A DNA stretch of 64,000 bases from Trametopsis cervina (Eukaryota > Basidiomycota > Agaricomycetes > Polyporales > Irpicaceae): contig MU278349.1 of the NCBI GenBank assembly GCA_022385755.1, positions 1,116,001 through 1,180,000 on the forward strand, read 5' to 3'. The translations under genes and the position numbers were made by a program. Under the pieces are notes generated by a model. It made no database searches, was not told where the DNA came from, and worked only from the letters and a program-made list of their open reading frames with translations. How positions within the stretch are numbered: the first letter of the stretch is position 1; each line of letters starts with the position of its first letter. This document shows, piece after piece, positions 35,389 through 46,685 of this stretch.

Positions 35389-35602
35389 GGTTGCTACCTA
35401 GGTGGGGGAGGAGGGGACACCGGTGGGGAGGAGGAGGGAGGCGGTGGGGGTCGTGTGAGGGAGGGGGGGAGGACGCGAAGGGAGGCGGTCGGGAGGACAG
35501 GACGGGCGGTGGGTGGGCATGATTTAAGTAAGTCCAGTAGGACGGTGAGGGGCGAGGGCGGACAGAGTGCATGGCTGCACAAGGAAGCGGCCGGCCTGAC
35601 CA

Positions 35603-35611
35603 ATCTGATAA
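35603..35611 (+). promoter_or_regulatory. Iron-responsive GATA motif ATCWGATAA (1)
   Basis: Exact ATCTGATAA on the plus strand, 215 bp upstream of the FTR1 start. It matches the core bound by Urbs1/SreA/Fep1-type iron repressors. Confidence 0.65.
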
Positions 35612-35684
35612 TTTTTTACGCTGATCTGGGGTCGGTTTGATCTAATCATTCAGTTTGACAGTGTCGTTATTTCGGGGGAGCATC

Positions 35685-35693
35685 TTATCAGAT
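35685..35693 (-). promoter_or_regulatory. Iron-responsive GATA motif ATCWGATAA (2)
   Basis: Exact ATCTGATAA on the minus strand, about 300 bp upstream of FTR1 and 82 bp from motif 1, in the opposite orientation. Confidence 0.65.
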
Positions 35694-36013
35694 TAACGCT
35701 ATCGTTCCACCTGCCAAACGCCGACCATGCCGTGTGTCCTCCTCGCGTGCCGAGTGTTGCGCTGAGTACAGTACCTGCAAGTACCACCAAAACGCTCGGC
35801 CGAACGAGTGCTTGCTGTGCTTGGCGAAACACGGAATGTGCAGCGAAAAAGCACTGGGATGGCACACTTCTGTTGCGTGGGAACGGGGGCGCGCCTATGC
35901 GGTGGAAGTAGTGGTGCAGTCGGTGTTTCGGCATGGGACAGCACGGCGATATGTCGATCCTTCTGCCACCTGTTGCCCTTCACACGCCCACCTTCTTTGC
36001 ATGGCCAATTCAT

Positions 36014-36026
36014 GTTATCTGATAAC
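36014..36026. promoter_or_regulatory. Palindromic iron-responsive GATA motif (3)
   Basis: Perfect palindrome GTTATCTGATAAC, which gives an ATCWGATAA on each strand. It lies about 430 bp upstream of the FET3 start and exactly 200 bp before motif 4. Confidence 0.7.
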
Positions 36027-36214
36027 TGCTGACCCTGCGTTCCATCACCAGATGCAAGGAGAAGAGCTCTCCAACATCGCACGGAGAGGCTGCAAGGGCA
36101 AGCTAGCTGCTGAACGACATATACCATTCAGCCGCCATGTCGCGACTCTATCGTGTGGGCCCGGAACGAGGGTTTTGCCGTCGGTGGCTGATTAGATGGA
36201 CACCGAATGGGACG

Positions 36215-36225
36215 TTATCAGATAA
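36215..36225. promoter_or_regulatory. Iron-responsive GATA motif ATCWGATAA (4)
   Basis: TTATCAGATAA, giving ATCAGATAA on the plus strand and ATCTGATAA on the minus strand. It is about 230 bp upstream of the FET3 start and the closest to it. Confidence 0.7.
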
Positions 36226-36454
36226 AATTTTCTCCCTCTGATCTCGCACACATCGTCCCTCACGGCCGCCCTTCATCTGTCTCCTCAGGACCTCGGTTCT
36301 AGCGCGGCAACGCTGAGACACTTCTGCTCCTGTCGTATTTAGTCCGCAACACGGCGCTCGTTTCGTCCCCCACCCTTCGGTCCTCCCTCCCTCTCCCTCA
36401 ACAGGCCCCCGCCCACTACCCCCAGCGAGTATCTCCCCCTGCGTACTCGTCTCT

Positions 36455-38898
36455 ATGCGGTCTGCCCTCTCCCTCCTTGCCCTTGTGGCCCCCGTCCTCG
36501 CTGGTGTCCACGAAGTATGGTGGAACATCACCTACGTTGAGGACGCCAACCCCGACGGTCTCTTTGCCCGTCGCGTCATCGGCGTGAATGGAACATGGCC
36601 GTAAGTGTCTTGAGCGACTTCTCAAGAAAAATCCTTACAGCTCTCTTCGCAGCCCTCCAATTCTCGATGTGTCGACTGACGACGATATTCTCGTCCACGC
36701 GACAAACTCCGTCGCCGACCCAATGACTATCCATCACCACGGCATGTTCTTCAACTCAACATCATGGCAAGACGGTGCCCAGGGTGTCTCACAATGGTAA
36801 ATAGGAGTCGTTTCCCATTTTCAGCCCAGAAACTGAATTCTTCACTCTCATAGTGGTGTGCCTACTGGTCAGAGCTGGGACTACTTGGTTCCTGTGTCAA
36901 CTAGCGGTCAGCGCGGCAGCTACTGGTGGCACTCGCACGCCAACGTATGTCTATTCGACCTTGCACGGCATCCTTAGCCTGACAATGACGTTCTGCTTTA
37001 GGGCCAATATCCCGATGGTCTCCGTGCACCGAACGTCCTCCACCCACCTCAAGAAAAACACACATACGATGAGGAGTTCACAGTTATCCTCAGTGACTGG
37101 TACCACGACGAACACAATGTTCTGCTTAAGCAGTTCATCAGTGTCGCCAACCCCGGTGGTGCTGAGCCCGTTCCTGGTACGTCATTCTCGTTCATTTCCA
37201 TTGCCCTGTATGCGGTCTAACTGGCCTTTCATTTCTACAGATTCCGCCCTCGTGTACTTCGCTCAAGGACCAAAATACCTTGCCCCCATTGCCGGCACGA
37301 GCCCTGCGTCCGTCACGAGCGCCGTGGGTTTCAACGAGAACGCGACCCTTCCTTTCCAGGTGCGTGCACACCTTGTTTCCCCAGTCTCGAGAGCCCTGTG
37401 AACTGATGTGTGATGCGTGTGTGTGTTTTCTGCAGCCCGGAAAGACATACCGTCTTAGGATCATCAACGTGTCAACATTCGCTGCGTTCTATTTCTACAT
37501 TGACGGCCATGAGATGAGAATCATCGAAGCCGACGGCGTAAGTCTCTTTTGGCTTTACTCGATACGGCAACAACAGTGCTAATGAGATTTTGGTAGACTG
37601 ATACCGAGGAGTTCCCCACCGACCTCCTGTCTGTGACTGTCGCTCAGCGATACTCTATCCTTGTCACTGCCCGTAATGATACTTCCGCCAACTGGGCCAT
37701 CCACGCCAACATGGACACCGACATGTTCGATACCATCCCCGACACCCTCAACCCTAGTGAGTTCACCTCCACGCCCTACTGTCCTTCTCATTCGTATACT
37801 GAATGTGTTTCCCACTCTAGACGTCACCACCTCAATCACATACGACCCCTCCGCACCCCTCACCAACCTCGGAACCTTCGGCATCGACGACCTGCACGAC
37901 GTTGACGACCTCTCTCTCGTACCCATAGACGTCGAGCCCATGCTCCCGTCCACGGTCACAATCCCGCTCGAAGTCTCCTTCGACACTCTCGACGACGGCA
38001 CGAACCGCGCGAGCTTCAACGGCCAGACGTACAACATGCCTCTCGTCCCTTCAGCCTACTCCGAGCTGACACTGGGAGCGAACGCTACGATCCAGGAGGC
38101 GTACGGACCCTTCGCGTTCGTCCTTAACCACCTCGATGTCATCGACATCGTTCTGCAGAACGGTGACGCTGGCAAGCATCCTTTGTGAGTTTTCGTGTAT
38201 TTCAGCGACGGGTGCAGCATGGTATTGACAAATGCTGGACAGCCATATTCACGGACACAAGTTCCAGCTTGTCCAGCGCTCGACGGATTACACGTCTGAC
38301 GACCCGGAGCTCAACCCTCCGATCAACGAGAGCCAGACCAACCCCATGCGTCGGGACACTGTCCAGGTCCCCAGCGGCCAGGGTGTTACTCTCCGTTTCA
38401 TCGCAGATAACCCCGGAGCATGGTTATTCCATTGTACGTCCTCCCTTTTCTTGCAGCGCCCCACCAGTCTTTTTATACTAACCATTCCTTCTTTCAGGCC
38501 ACATCGAATGGCATTTGCAAGCCGGTCTCGCCGTCACCTTCATCGAAGCGCCTCTCCAGGCGCAGGAGCGCAACAGCATCCCGCAAGCCGGCTTCGACCA
38601 GTGCGCCGCGCTTGGTCTTCCCTTCTCCGGTAACGCCGTCGGCAACAGCGGTTCCAAGGTCCTCGACCTCACAGGCCTGCCCCTCGGACCCTTCCCCCAA
38701 ATTCTGGGATGGAGACCGAAGGGCATTGGCGCGATGGCGGGTTGTGTCTTGACTGCGGTACTGGGCATGCTCACTGTGACGTGGTATTCGCTTGGTGGCT
38801 CGATATCGGAGGAGGAGATGGAGGCGGAGGTGAGGCAGCAGCAGGAGGAGAAGGCGAGGAGGGGCAAGTTCTTTGGCCTGCTCAAGCCCAAGGCTTGA
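36455..38898 (+). CDS. FET3: Fet3-type multicopper ferroxidase
   Basis: This cell-surface oxidase converts Fe(II) to Fe(III), reduces O2 to water and passes iron to Ftr1. It begins at 36455 with a signal peptide ([19 protein letters not shown]). All four copper-ligand blocks are present: TIHHHG, WWHSHANGQYPDG, HPFHIHGHKF (the His pair joined after splicing) and [13 protein letters not shown], where Leu is the expected non-ligating axial residue. [11 protein letters not shown] aligns with the yeast Fet3 loop whose Asp helps iron transfer. Several N-glycosylation sites (for example NVS, NDT and NAT) are seen. Near the end a single membrane helix ([20 protein letters not shown]) anchors the enzyme, followed by a short Glu/Lys-rich cytoplasmic tail ending at TGA 38896-38898. 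The anchor separates it from secreted laccases. About nine introns. It shares its promoter with FTR1. Confidence 0.96.
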
Positions 38899-40022
38899 GT
38901 GTGCCGCTTCGCTTCGACTCGCTCTGCTTGCTCTCCCTTCGCTTTCTATCTGTCGGCTCCGCCTTAGAAAATCTACATGCTAGAACCGGAACGCACGACG
39001 ACGACGGGTCCGAACCGCGACGCGCCCGCGGGGATTTGATGACAATGTAATGCTATTCCTGTTTTTTGTCCTCTACTAGGTTTTTCTATGTTGTGTGCTC
39101 TGTCTTCCCCACACACAGAGCTCTATACATATATTTCCTAACCAACCGCCGGGACGCGGTTCCCACACCGAGAGAGCAGAATCGACAGGAACTGACTTTG
39201 ATGCTCTGAACCTGAGCCTCCACGTCTCTCCTCACCGCCTAGCCGAGCGTGCCTACGTGTATCGTTTGGTCAGCGTGCGAACGCCCTACGCACGGCCACT
39301 GAGCCCATCCGGAATGCCCGTACCCATCTGAGAAAAAAGCGGCGAGCCGCCTGGGTATGCGCTGCTGAGGCTCCGTCCATTCGCAGCCACGCCATTCGTC
39401 TGTGTGTGTTGAATGTCTCTGGAATTTTCTCATAGCGCGTAAGAGGCTGCGGTGGCAATGATGTGTGTTTGGTCCGTTTCGGCGGGCGATGGGTATAACT
39501 ACCTGCCAGTTGCACGGACAGACGTGTCCGCGACTGCGTCTGTTGCTCTGCCTCTCTTGATTACTCTCTCGACGTTGCTCGCAGCCGTCGCATAGGTACT
39601 CTCCCTCTCCATTCTAACCTATCCGTCTCCTGAGACCCACTCGGCTGCCAGTCCAGACAGAACCGGACAGTCGCACACACTCCGAGACGGAACGACCTCA
39701 CTTCCCATCTTCGTTGATCTCGCGGAAGGCACTGCTTTGCTAGGCCATCGTGACGCTATACGGAGGCATTGACAATCCCATCTCGTGCACCTCCGAGCTT
39801 TACGCGTTCGCCAAACCTTCAAAGCCCCAACCGCCGGTCTCGCATTCTCGTTATAAATACGCTTTACGTCTTGCCGAGCATACATTGCTCATCTTCGACT
39901 ATCCAGGCCGAACGCTGGTAGGCACAGCAGCAGTATAAGAAGACAAGCATAGAGAGGCCGTGTTCGAGTGCCGTTCGGAATTGAGAATAGCCAGGGTCGA
40001 AGTCAAAACGAAGGAGTCTGTG
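38899..40022. other. Intergenic region, FET3 / MFSD10-like gene
   Basis: About 1.1 kb between two plus-strand genes. It holds the FET3 terminator and the next promoter. No credible frame or RNA gene was recognised. Confidence 0.5.
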
Positions 40023-42069
40023 ATGGCGCGGTTCAGCGTAGAGCGAATTGTATTCTTGTCTCTGGTTTTGGACTTGTTCGGTGCGTCCTCCTCTCACATA
40101 ACGCAGACATGTGCTGGCAATACTGACTAAAGTGTGTAACGTCAGCGTTTACAATCCCTCTTCCCCTCTTCCCTCGGATAATTGAATGGTATGCGAAGGT
40201 ACGTGCACGATTGGCTATGACTCAGTGGCGCACTACGACTGGTTACGCTCAGCGTAGTGACCCACTTCTACTTTTTTCTTCATTCATTGAAGGAAATAGG
40301 CTAACGATTGTATATGTGCAGAGAGAATCATCCGACCCGACGGGCTTTCTTTCGCAAACGCTGGGCACCGTCTCTGCCCTCCGAAGCTTCTTCTACACAC
40401 CAAGCTCAAATCCGCAGAAATGGGACATAGTGTTGCTGGGAGGATTGATGGGCTCAGTCTTCTCGTGAGTACTGCTATTTGTGACCAAAAGCCTACATGT
40501 CTGAACATTGGGCTGTCGTATATACAGAGCATTGCAATGGTGCGTGCAAATATCCTCCCAACTTCGATACAGACTAGAAATTCACCATACATCTTTCCAG
40601 GTTTGTTTCACCATACATCGGCTCGCTCAGTGACAAGTACGGAAGAAAACGCGTGTTACTATTGACGATGGTGGGGAACGTGCTCTCGGCTCTCGTGTAA
40701 GCACCCATCTGCTATCCACTATCTATACGTATTGACCCTTTACATTTCAGATGGATACAATCAACCTCTTTTGCATCTTACATGCTTTCCCGCGTGATCG
40801 GCGGTCTGAGTGAGGGAAACGTCCAACTTGCTATGTACGTTTCATTTCCCGATTCTCGATACTTGATTTCCAGAATTTAAGCTTCTGGCCTATGATTTCA
40901 GTGCCATCCTCTCCGATATCACCACCGCTTCCAACCGGTCGAAGGCCCTCGCACATGTCGGCATCGCGTTCGCCATCTGTTTCTGTATCGGCCCTCCCAT
41001 CGGTGCCTACTTCGCGTCCAAACCCATGCCTCCGTCCTTCTCGGCTTCCGGTTATGAGCTGAACGTCTACGCTACGCCAGCAATACTCACCCTGATACTG
41101 TTGGTGCTTGAGACAATCTTCCTTGCGGTGGCTTTACCCGAGACGAGAGGAAAGCGGGCGCAGATCCCAGAGAAGAAAGAGGCGAAGCAAAACGGCTCAA
41201 GCTCAAGTAATGGACATAGTGCTACCAATGGAAAAGCCAATGGCAAGGCAAACGGAACAAACGGAGTTCACCAGGTAGTCGCGCCCGCTGCGGAGAGGCT
41301 CCGCCTTCTGGCCACTCTGCGGAGATTGCATTTCCTGTTTCTCGGCATATTCTCCGGGGTCGAGTTCACGCTGACGTTCCTCACATTCGACCGTAAGTCA
41401 CAAATCATATACCATTACCTCACTTGTACACCCGGCCTCTGCTGACCGTCCCGACCAGTGTTCGACTTCAACAACAAGCAGAACGGCGCGCTCATCGGCT
41501 CCATCGGCATTATCAGCGCATTACTCCAGGGCGGGTACGTTAGGCGGTCAATGTCGAAGGTTGGAGAGGGCGCTATGGCGCGCCGCGGCGTGTCCAGCTG
41601 CGCACTCGGCCTCGTCTTCCTCGCCCTCATTCCGCTCGCTGTCAACAACTACGCGAAGACCGCGGTCTGGCTGCTCCGTGCGGCTTGTGTCTGCCAGGCC
41701 GTCACATCTGCGACGGTCGTCAATGCGCTCACCTCGTATGCGTCGCTGCAGTGTGATGATGGCGTGGACGAAGACACAGGAAAGGCAAAAGAGGAGCACC
41801 CGGACTTGGCCAAGGGTAAAGCCCTCGGCCAGTTCCGTTCATCTGGCCAGTTGGGACGCGCGATTGGTCCTCTGCTAGGTACGCACCAAGTCCAAATTAA
41901 TGCTGTAATGGCTCTGTGTGGATGCTTGGCTGACCCGGACGCCTTAACAGCCTGTGCGTCATATTGGACGTTCGGTCCTGCGTTAACCTATACCGTCAGC
42001 GCTGGTGCGATGTTCTTCCTCTCTTCACGGATGAGGTCGATAGCCCGAAAGCCTGTCGCCTCCCATTAA
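40023..42069 (+). CDS. MFS transporter, MFSD10/TetA-like
   Basis: This 12-helix major facilitator protein of the drug:H+ antiporter-1-like class resembles animal MFSD10 and bacterial TetA. The start at 40023 gives MARFSVERIVFLSLVLDLFA, and an intron then leads to FTIPLPLFPRIIEWYAK. A spliced cytoplasmic loop carries the signature SPYIGSLSDKYGRKRVLLL (motif A). The next helices contain SRVIGGLSEGNVQLAIAI, SKALAHVGIAFAICFCIGPP and ALPETRGKRAQIP. The central loop is a low-complexity Asn/Gly/Ser/Lys stretch (NGKANGKANGTNG). Later parts include LFLGIFSGVEFTLTFLTF and GRAIGPLLACASYWTFGPAL. The stop TAA is at 42067-42069. About seven introns. Substrate is unknown; organic anion efflux is known for some relatives. 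Confidence 0.85.
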
Positions 42070-44469
42070 AATCTCAGTCAAACAAACAAACAACCCTACT
42101 ATCTATTATTATCATGGAGGTGCGACCTTGCGGAAAAGGAGATTCCAAAGAGCATAAAGGACCGTTCTTCGTACCTGTTGTATCAAATAAGTGGCTATAG
42201 CTACGTACCCTGCTGTCGATATTTATGACGTATAAACTAATCCGATCTCCTGCTTTCTGCGCAAAGATGCATCACGCATAGCTAAAAACTGATATCATCC
42301 ACTGCTCAGCTACGACGTAAGGTCTCACGTTCTGCTTCAATGCAGCACCAGAATCACTTCGACATCGCAGACCGAAAGAGGCTATACATATCCTACTTCA
42401 TAACACATAGATCCTATCCCAAGTACGCCAATGCTTATGTCAAGACTGCCTGCTGCAATGGAATATGACGAAGCTATCATGAACCCGCACCAACATTTCA
42501 TGGTCCATTGCACCCGACATCCTAGTGCCGACGGCCATGCTTCCGAGATCGTGGCAACTTGCGGGGCGGAAGCTTCGACATCCCAAGCATGGTTTTAGGA
42601 AAGTCCTGAAACTTGTCGCTTTCGTTAAGGTTGTGATCTAATGTTCTATGAATAGAACGCCTGGGACTCAAGAATGGCCAGAAGCAGATCGCGTCGCGCC
42701 GAACGTTATGATGAAGTTACGTCGTGCCCACGACTCTGTTATTGTGGCAACAACTCTCGAATATGACCGACCTCGTCGGTAGAATCACCGCAGGCATCTC
42801 GGCGGGTACGCCGTGCCTCTGCTGCACCGTTAAAGCGCGGCCGGAGTGCTCTTCAATATACGAATCCTGCGGCCTGCGCAATATAGGCAACCGCGCATCA
42901 GGTCAGCCATGCTTCGTATTGGAAGAACTTAACGTTCATGAGGCCACTTCATACTCCCACATTCCACAGACAGGCACGAAATAAACGCGTGTAATCTCAT
43001 CGATACACCCCAGCAACGTTATGAATGTGGCGCCACGCAAATGTTAGCAAATCGCTTGTGGCGTTGAGCTCAAGCCAACTCGAGCTTGTGTCTGCCGCTA
43101 GTGGGGTCGTGGAACGAGTGCACAGCACTCCAGTCCCTGCAAAGACCAGTTTTAAGGTATCTATATCTCAAGGTTCCAAAGCTCCATACCACCAACCAGT
43201 GCCGGCGCCGCTCAATGACCACGGTATACCCATGCTCCGTGGGAGTAAAGCAGCAGTTCAGAACACGAAGCTCGTTTCGCTTGAGCTTAACAAATACGGA
43301 TGCGCAGGCCCTGACGGATTCAGTGGTACGTACTGGACTCGGCTCTCCGTATCGGTGACTGCTGCTGTCAGCCATTACAGATGCTCGGCTAACAATGCTG
43401 TACAGTCCGATAGAGGTCTACCCTGGGGCTGACAGCTATGTCCTGCACTTGGTCAGTACACGGGCTGACTTATCTCAATCAGTTCGAACTTCGACCATTC
43501 GGGAACAATGCCGATGCCACCAAGTCCCATGCTACCGTGGTACACATGATACGTCTGTCCTGCTATCAGCGTGTCTGAGAGCAAGTCTGGCATACAGACT
43601 CCCACTCACGCTTTCCGATGTTTGGCGTTGTAGCATTGATGACGGACAAGATTACACCATTCGGTATATCGTAGCGCAGATCAAGCTATAGTTCCCACTC
43701 CAGTGGAATGCATTAAAGTGGCCAGGGTTACTAGTTGTACGAATAATGCATTGAACTAGTGTTGTAGTAAATACCCAATATATACCCTTCGAGTCCTTCG
43801 CCCATGAGACTGTCCCTATCCGCGAAGGAAGGAAATGAATGAATGGAGATGAAGCATCGACGAGGGGTGTGTATGAACAAACGAATGGAAGAAGACTGCG
43901 ATGCGCCACTACCGACCGTGAGTGTCATCAACGAGAAAGGAATGCGAACGTACTGTACAAGTACCAGATGTGTTCCGTTTAAGGTGCCATGAAGTGATAG
44001 ATATACAGGGTATGGTAAACCGACTGTTCAGCAAGCATTTCGTTGAGAACGATCTTGGGAATGTCACGAGTCTAACGATTAGGAATGGGTAATGTAACAA
44101 GAAGGGTATATGGTGATAGATAGGATCAGCTGTGTTGCAACAGCGTGTGTAGTGAGAATTGGCTTTTACTTGAAGAGGAGTTCTCCGCGGCCTCATGAGT
44201 CCTGCTCGTAACGTCCCAAACTTGGCAGAGAAACGCACAAGCAATGCTCCCGCATTGCTGCAGCGGACTTGGCTTGCTATCATGAAAGGCTGGATAAGCG
44301 AGCGTCCCCTATCGCCTGACAAGCAGCCAACCCCGACATCCCTCCGATTTCACCAGCTGTCTCCCAAAAGCATACACACGAACAAAACTGTTCCCAGCGA
44401 AGCCGCCGGACTCGCCCTCTCCACTCAGGTACGATCGTTCCAAGAGTCGAGGAAGCGCGCATACCCCGT
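42070..44469. other. Gene-poor stretch of 2.4 kb
   Basis: Several open frames occur (for example 43025-43432 on the plus strand), but none shows family motifs, signal peptides or a convincing intron pattern. I saw no terminal repeats or transposase remnants. Confidence 0.5.
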
Positions 44470-46104
44470 CTAGTAATCGATGAGCGAAGGCTCTGATGAC
44501 GAGCTACCGGACGTCGAGGCCCTTGAATGTCCACCGTGTACGGAACTAGGTGGGACGAGTAAGTGACCGCTGCCTTGAGCGGCGACAGGATCGTCTCGTC
44601 TTGGCTTGTCTGCGGGGTATGGCGGGAGTGTTTCTCGTGAGCTGGCTGCTGAGGTACGAAGGCGTGAGAGACTGTGAGAAAGAACCCTATCGGTAGGAAT
44701 ATCCACGCCGTTCGAGGGAGCTGATAATGCAGGGAGGAAGAACAGCACCCCTCTGCTTGGGCGGCCTCGACGTGTGCGGGATGGTGTGCTAGGGGCGTCC
44801 TCGTTGCTGGAGAATAAAGACATGAAACCGCTTGCTGCGCGTCTCATAGAATTGAGGACGGTGTGGTGCTGCGATGGCGAGAAATGTCCTTCTTCTAACG
44901 TGGAAGGGCTAGGGGGGACAGCCAGTGACAGAGGAAGGAGATGAACGTCTTCCTCATCGTCGGAAGAGGACAGTGATATAGGAGACGAAGGTGGGTTGGG
45001 TGTGTTCGCAGTAGATGAAGGGATGGCGAACCAGCCCATATCGAGGTACCACCTGTTGTTCCTCTTCTTCCACCTCGGCATCATGACCTCGTAGCCACCT
45101 ACTCTACCAAGTCTACTCTTCCTGCGGCGAGGCGCAAGGACCAGCCTGCCCACGCCAATGATGAGGACAACCAACCCAATCCACATGAGGGGCTTGCCCC
45201 AGGAGCCCAAGAATCCGATGAATGCTGCGTCGTCCGCGTGCCAGCTGCTGCCGTAATAGTGCGTAAAGAACGAGTTCGGTGCCTCTTCTGGCAGCGCATT
45301 CTTGCCGTACAGTGACTTGGGCAGGATGCGGACCTCGCCTCCAGGGAACTCTTTCGTCGGAGGGTTCGCAGAGTTCCAAAAGCCGTACTGGAACGAGAGG
45401 AACATAGGACCTGTTGAGAACATAACAGTCGGGTAGTTCAGAATCCATGAGTAGTCCCAGGAGATGAGGTTGTGGATGGTCTGCGCCATGAAAGGGTGGC
45501 TCTTCTCGGCGAACATGAGGTCATTGGAGACTCCTACAGGTATCGTCCTCGGGAGGATGATATTGTACTGAAGGAGAGAATCGAGGCGTCGCTGGCAGCC
45601 AATGTCCAAGTCGAGGTAGATTCCTCCATAGTGATAGAGGACGAAGTACCGGATAGCATCAGCACGTTGGATCGGGTAGGTGTATCCGTCGAAGGTGTCG
45701 AGGAACCAAGGATATTCCTTTGCAATAAACTCTCGAGAGCTTGCATCAGTCCAGAGCATATACTCGCTGAGTTGAGGGTCAGTTGAGGTTGTCAGACTAT
45801 GATGCACTACGACGTACTAGTCTGGCATAAGGTCTCGGCAGTGCTGGGAAATCTTAGTCCATTTCACCGGAAGAGTCTCTGACTTCCAAGTCTGGTGAAG
45901 AATGCGGGGTATATGCTCAGTAGCTTGGTTCTCTGTTGCATTCCATGTCGAGTCGTCCGCAAAGATACCCAGTTCCTGCTCTGTGATGTAGGCCTTGGGG
46001 TCGATAGCGAGATAGTAGGATATAGAGGAGAGGACGACGACCGTACCCACGAGGAAGGTGGCGAGTAGAGATAGTAATATATATACTGTTTTCCGTCGAA
46101 ACAT
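44470..46104 (-). CDS. GT32 mannosyltransferase, MIPC synthase (Sur1/Csh1)-like
   Basis: Golgi glycosyltransferase of family GT32. The closest known roles are mannosylation of inositol-phosphoceramide (yeast Sur1/Csh1), with Och1-type enzymes as the alternative. The start at 46104 gives a short cytoplasmic end and a membrane anchor (TVYILLSLLATFLVGTVVVL). The catalytic part reads HIPRILHQTWK, PVKWTKISQHCRDLMPD, and after one intron EYMLWTDASS, DAIRYFVLYHYGGIYLDLDI. This last block holds the DxD motif (LDLD) that binds metal and GDP-mannose. HYYGSSWHADDAAF closes the domain. A second helix (PLMWIGLVVLIIGVGRLVLA) follows, then about 240 Ser/Pro-rich residues, ending EPSLIDY at TAG 44470-44472. 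The two-anchor layout favours Sur1/Csh1. The long tail is odd for the family. Product is about 527 residues. Confidence 0.85.
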
Positions 46105-46685
46105 AATGTTATGGGAAAAGAGTGGGAGGGCGAGGAAACGAAAGGAACGAAGGGAGTAGGTACAAGTATGAGACAGGTGGACTAAAACTCCTCTGTGCTC
46201 GGCGCGACCCAGGTTACCCAACTAGGCAGTGCCAGCCGGACACTCGGGGGCCGCGTCTCTTTTACAAACGCCCAAGATCCACCAGATGGTGGAAATAAGA
46301 GTGTAATAAGCATTACGCTATTCAGTATCTCCACTTGTGCACTGCAGCCGGCCTCCGTATGCCCATGCCTGACCACAACCGCAGCTGTCTGTGGCTCTTA
46401 CTTACACGCTGCGCAGTAGTCCTGTAATTCGTGTGCCAGGCATTCCAGTGCACGCAGTATTCCCGCGGAGTGAACGCATCAGAACCGCTGATTGACTTTT
46501 CATTCTGGCAACACAGCCATGATAAACATCGCCGGCCGTTATTGTAACTATCTTTAAGTAATCGCATACCTTTGGAGGCCGCAATTCCACGGTGGAGACA
46601 GGAGGTACATATGCCAACACATGCAATTGCGGGACGAATCTCATTTTCTCCCTGCTTGAAACGATTCGTCACTTGTACAACGATG
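46105..46685. other. Intergenic region, GT32 / SWT1
   Basis: Between two minus-strand genes: the GT32 promoter and the SWT1 3' end. Nothing further was recognised. Confidence 0.5.

Larger units (their letters stand above)
35389..36454. other. FTR1-FET3 divergent promoter
   Basis: About 1.07 kb of shared upstream sequence. It contains four exact ATCWGATAA elements (listed separately), a G-rich tract next to the FTR1 start (35401-35510) and a C/T-rich tract before the FET3 start (about 36365-36450). No convincing intervening gene was seen. Confidence 0.75.

Noticed and set aside
43025..43432. Open frame of 135 codons in the 42-44 kb gene-poor stretch
   Set aside because: No recognisable motif, and neighbouring frames are equally open, so it is treated as chance.
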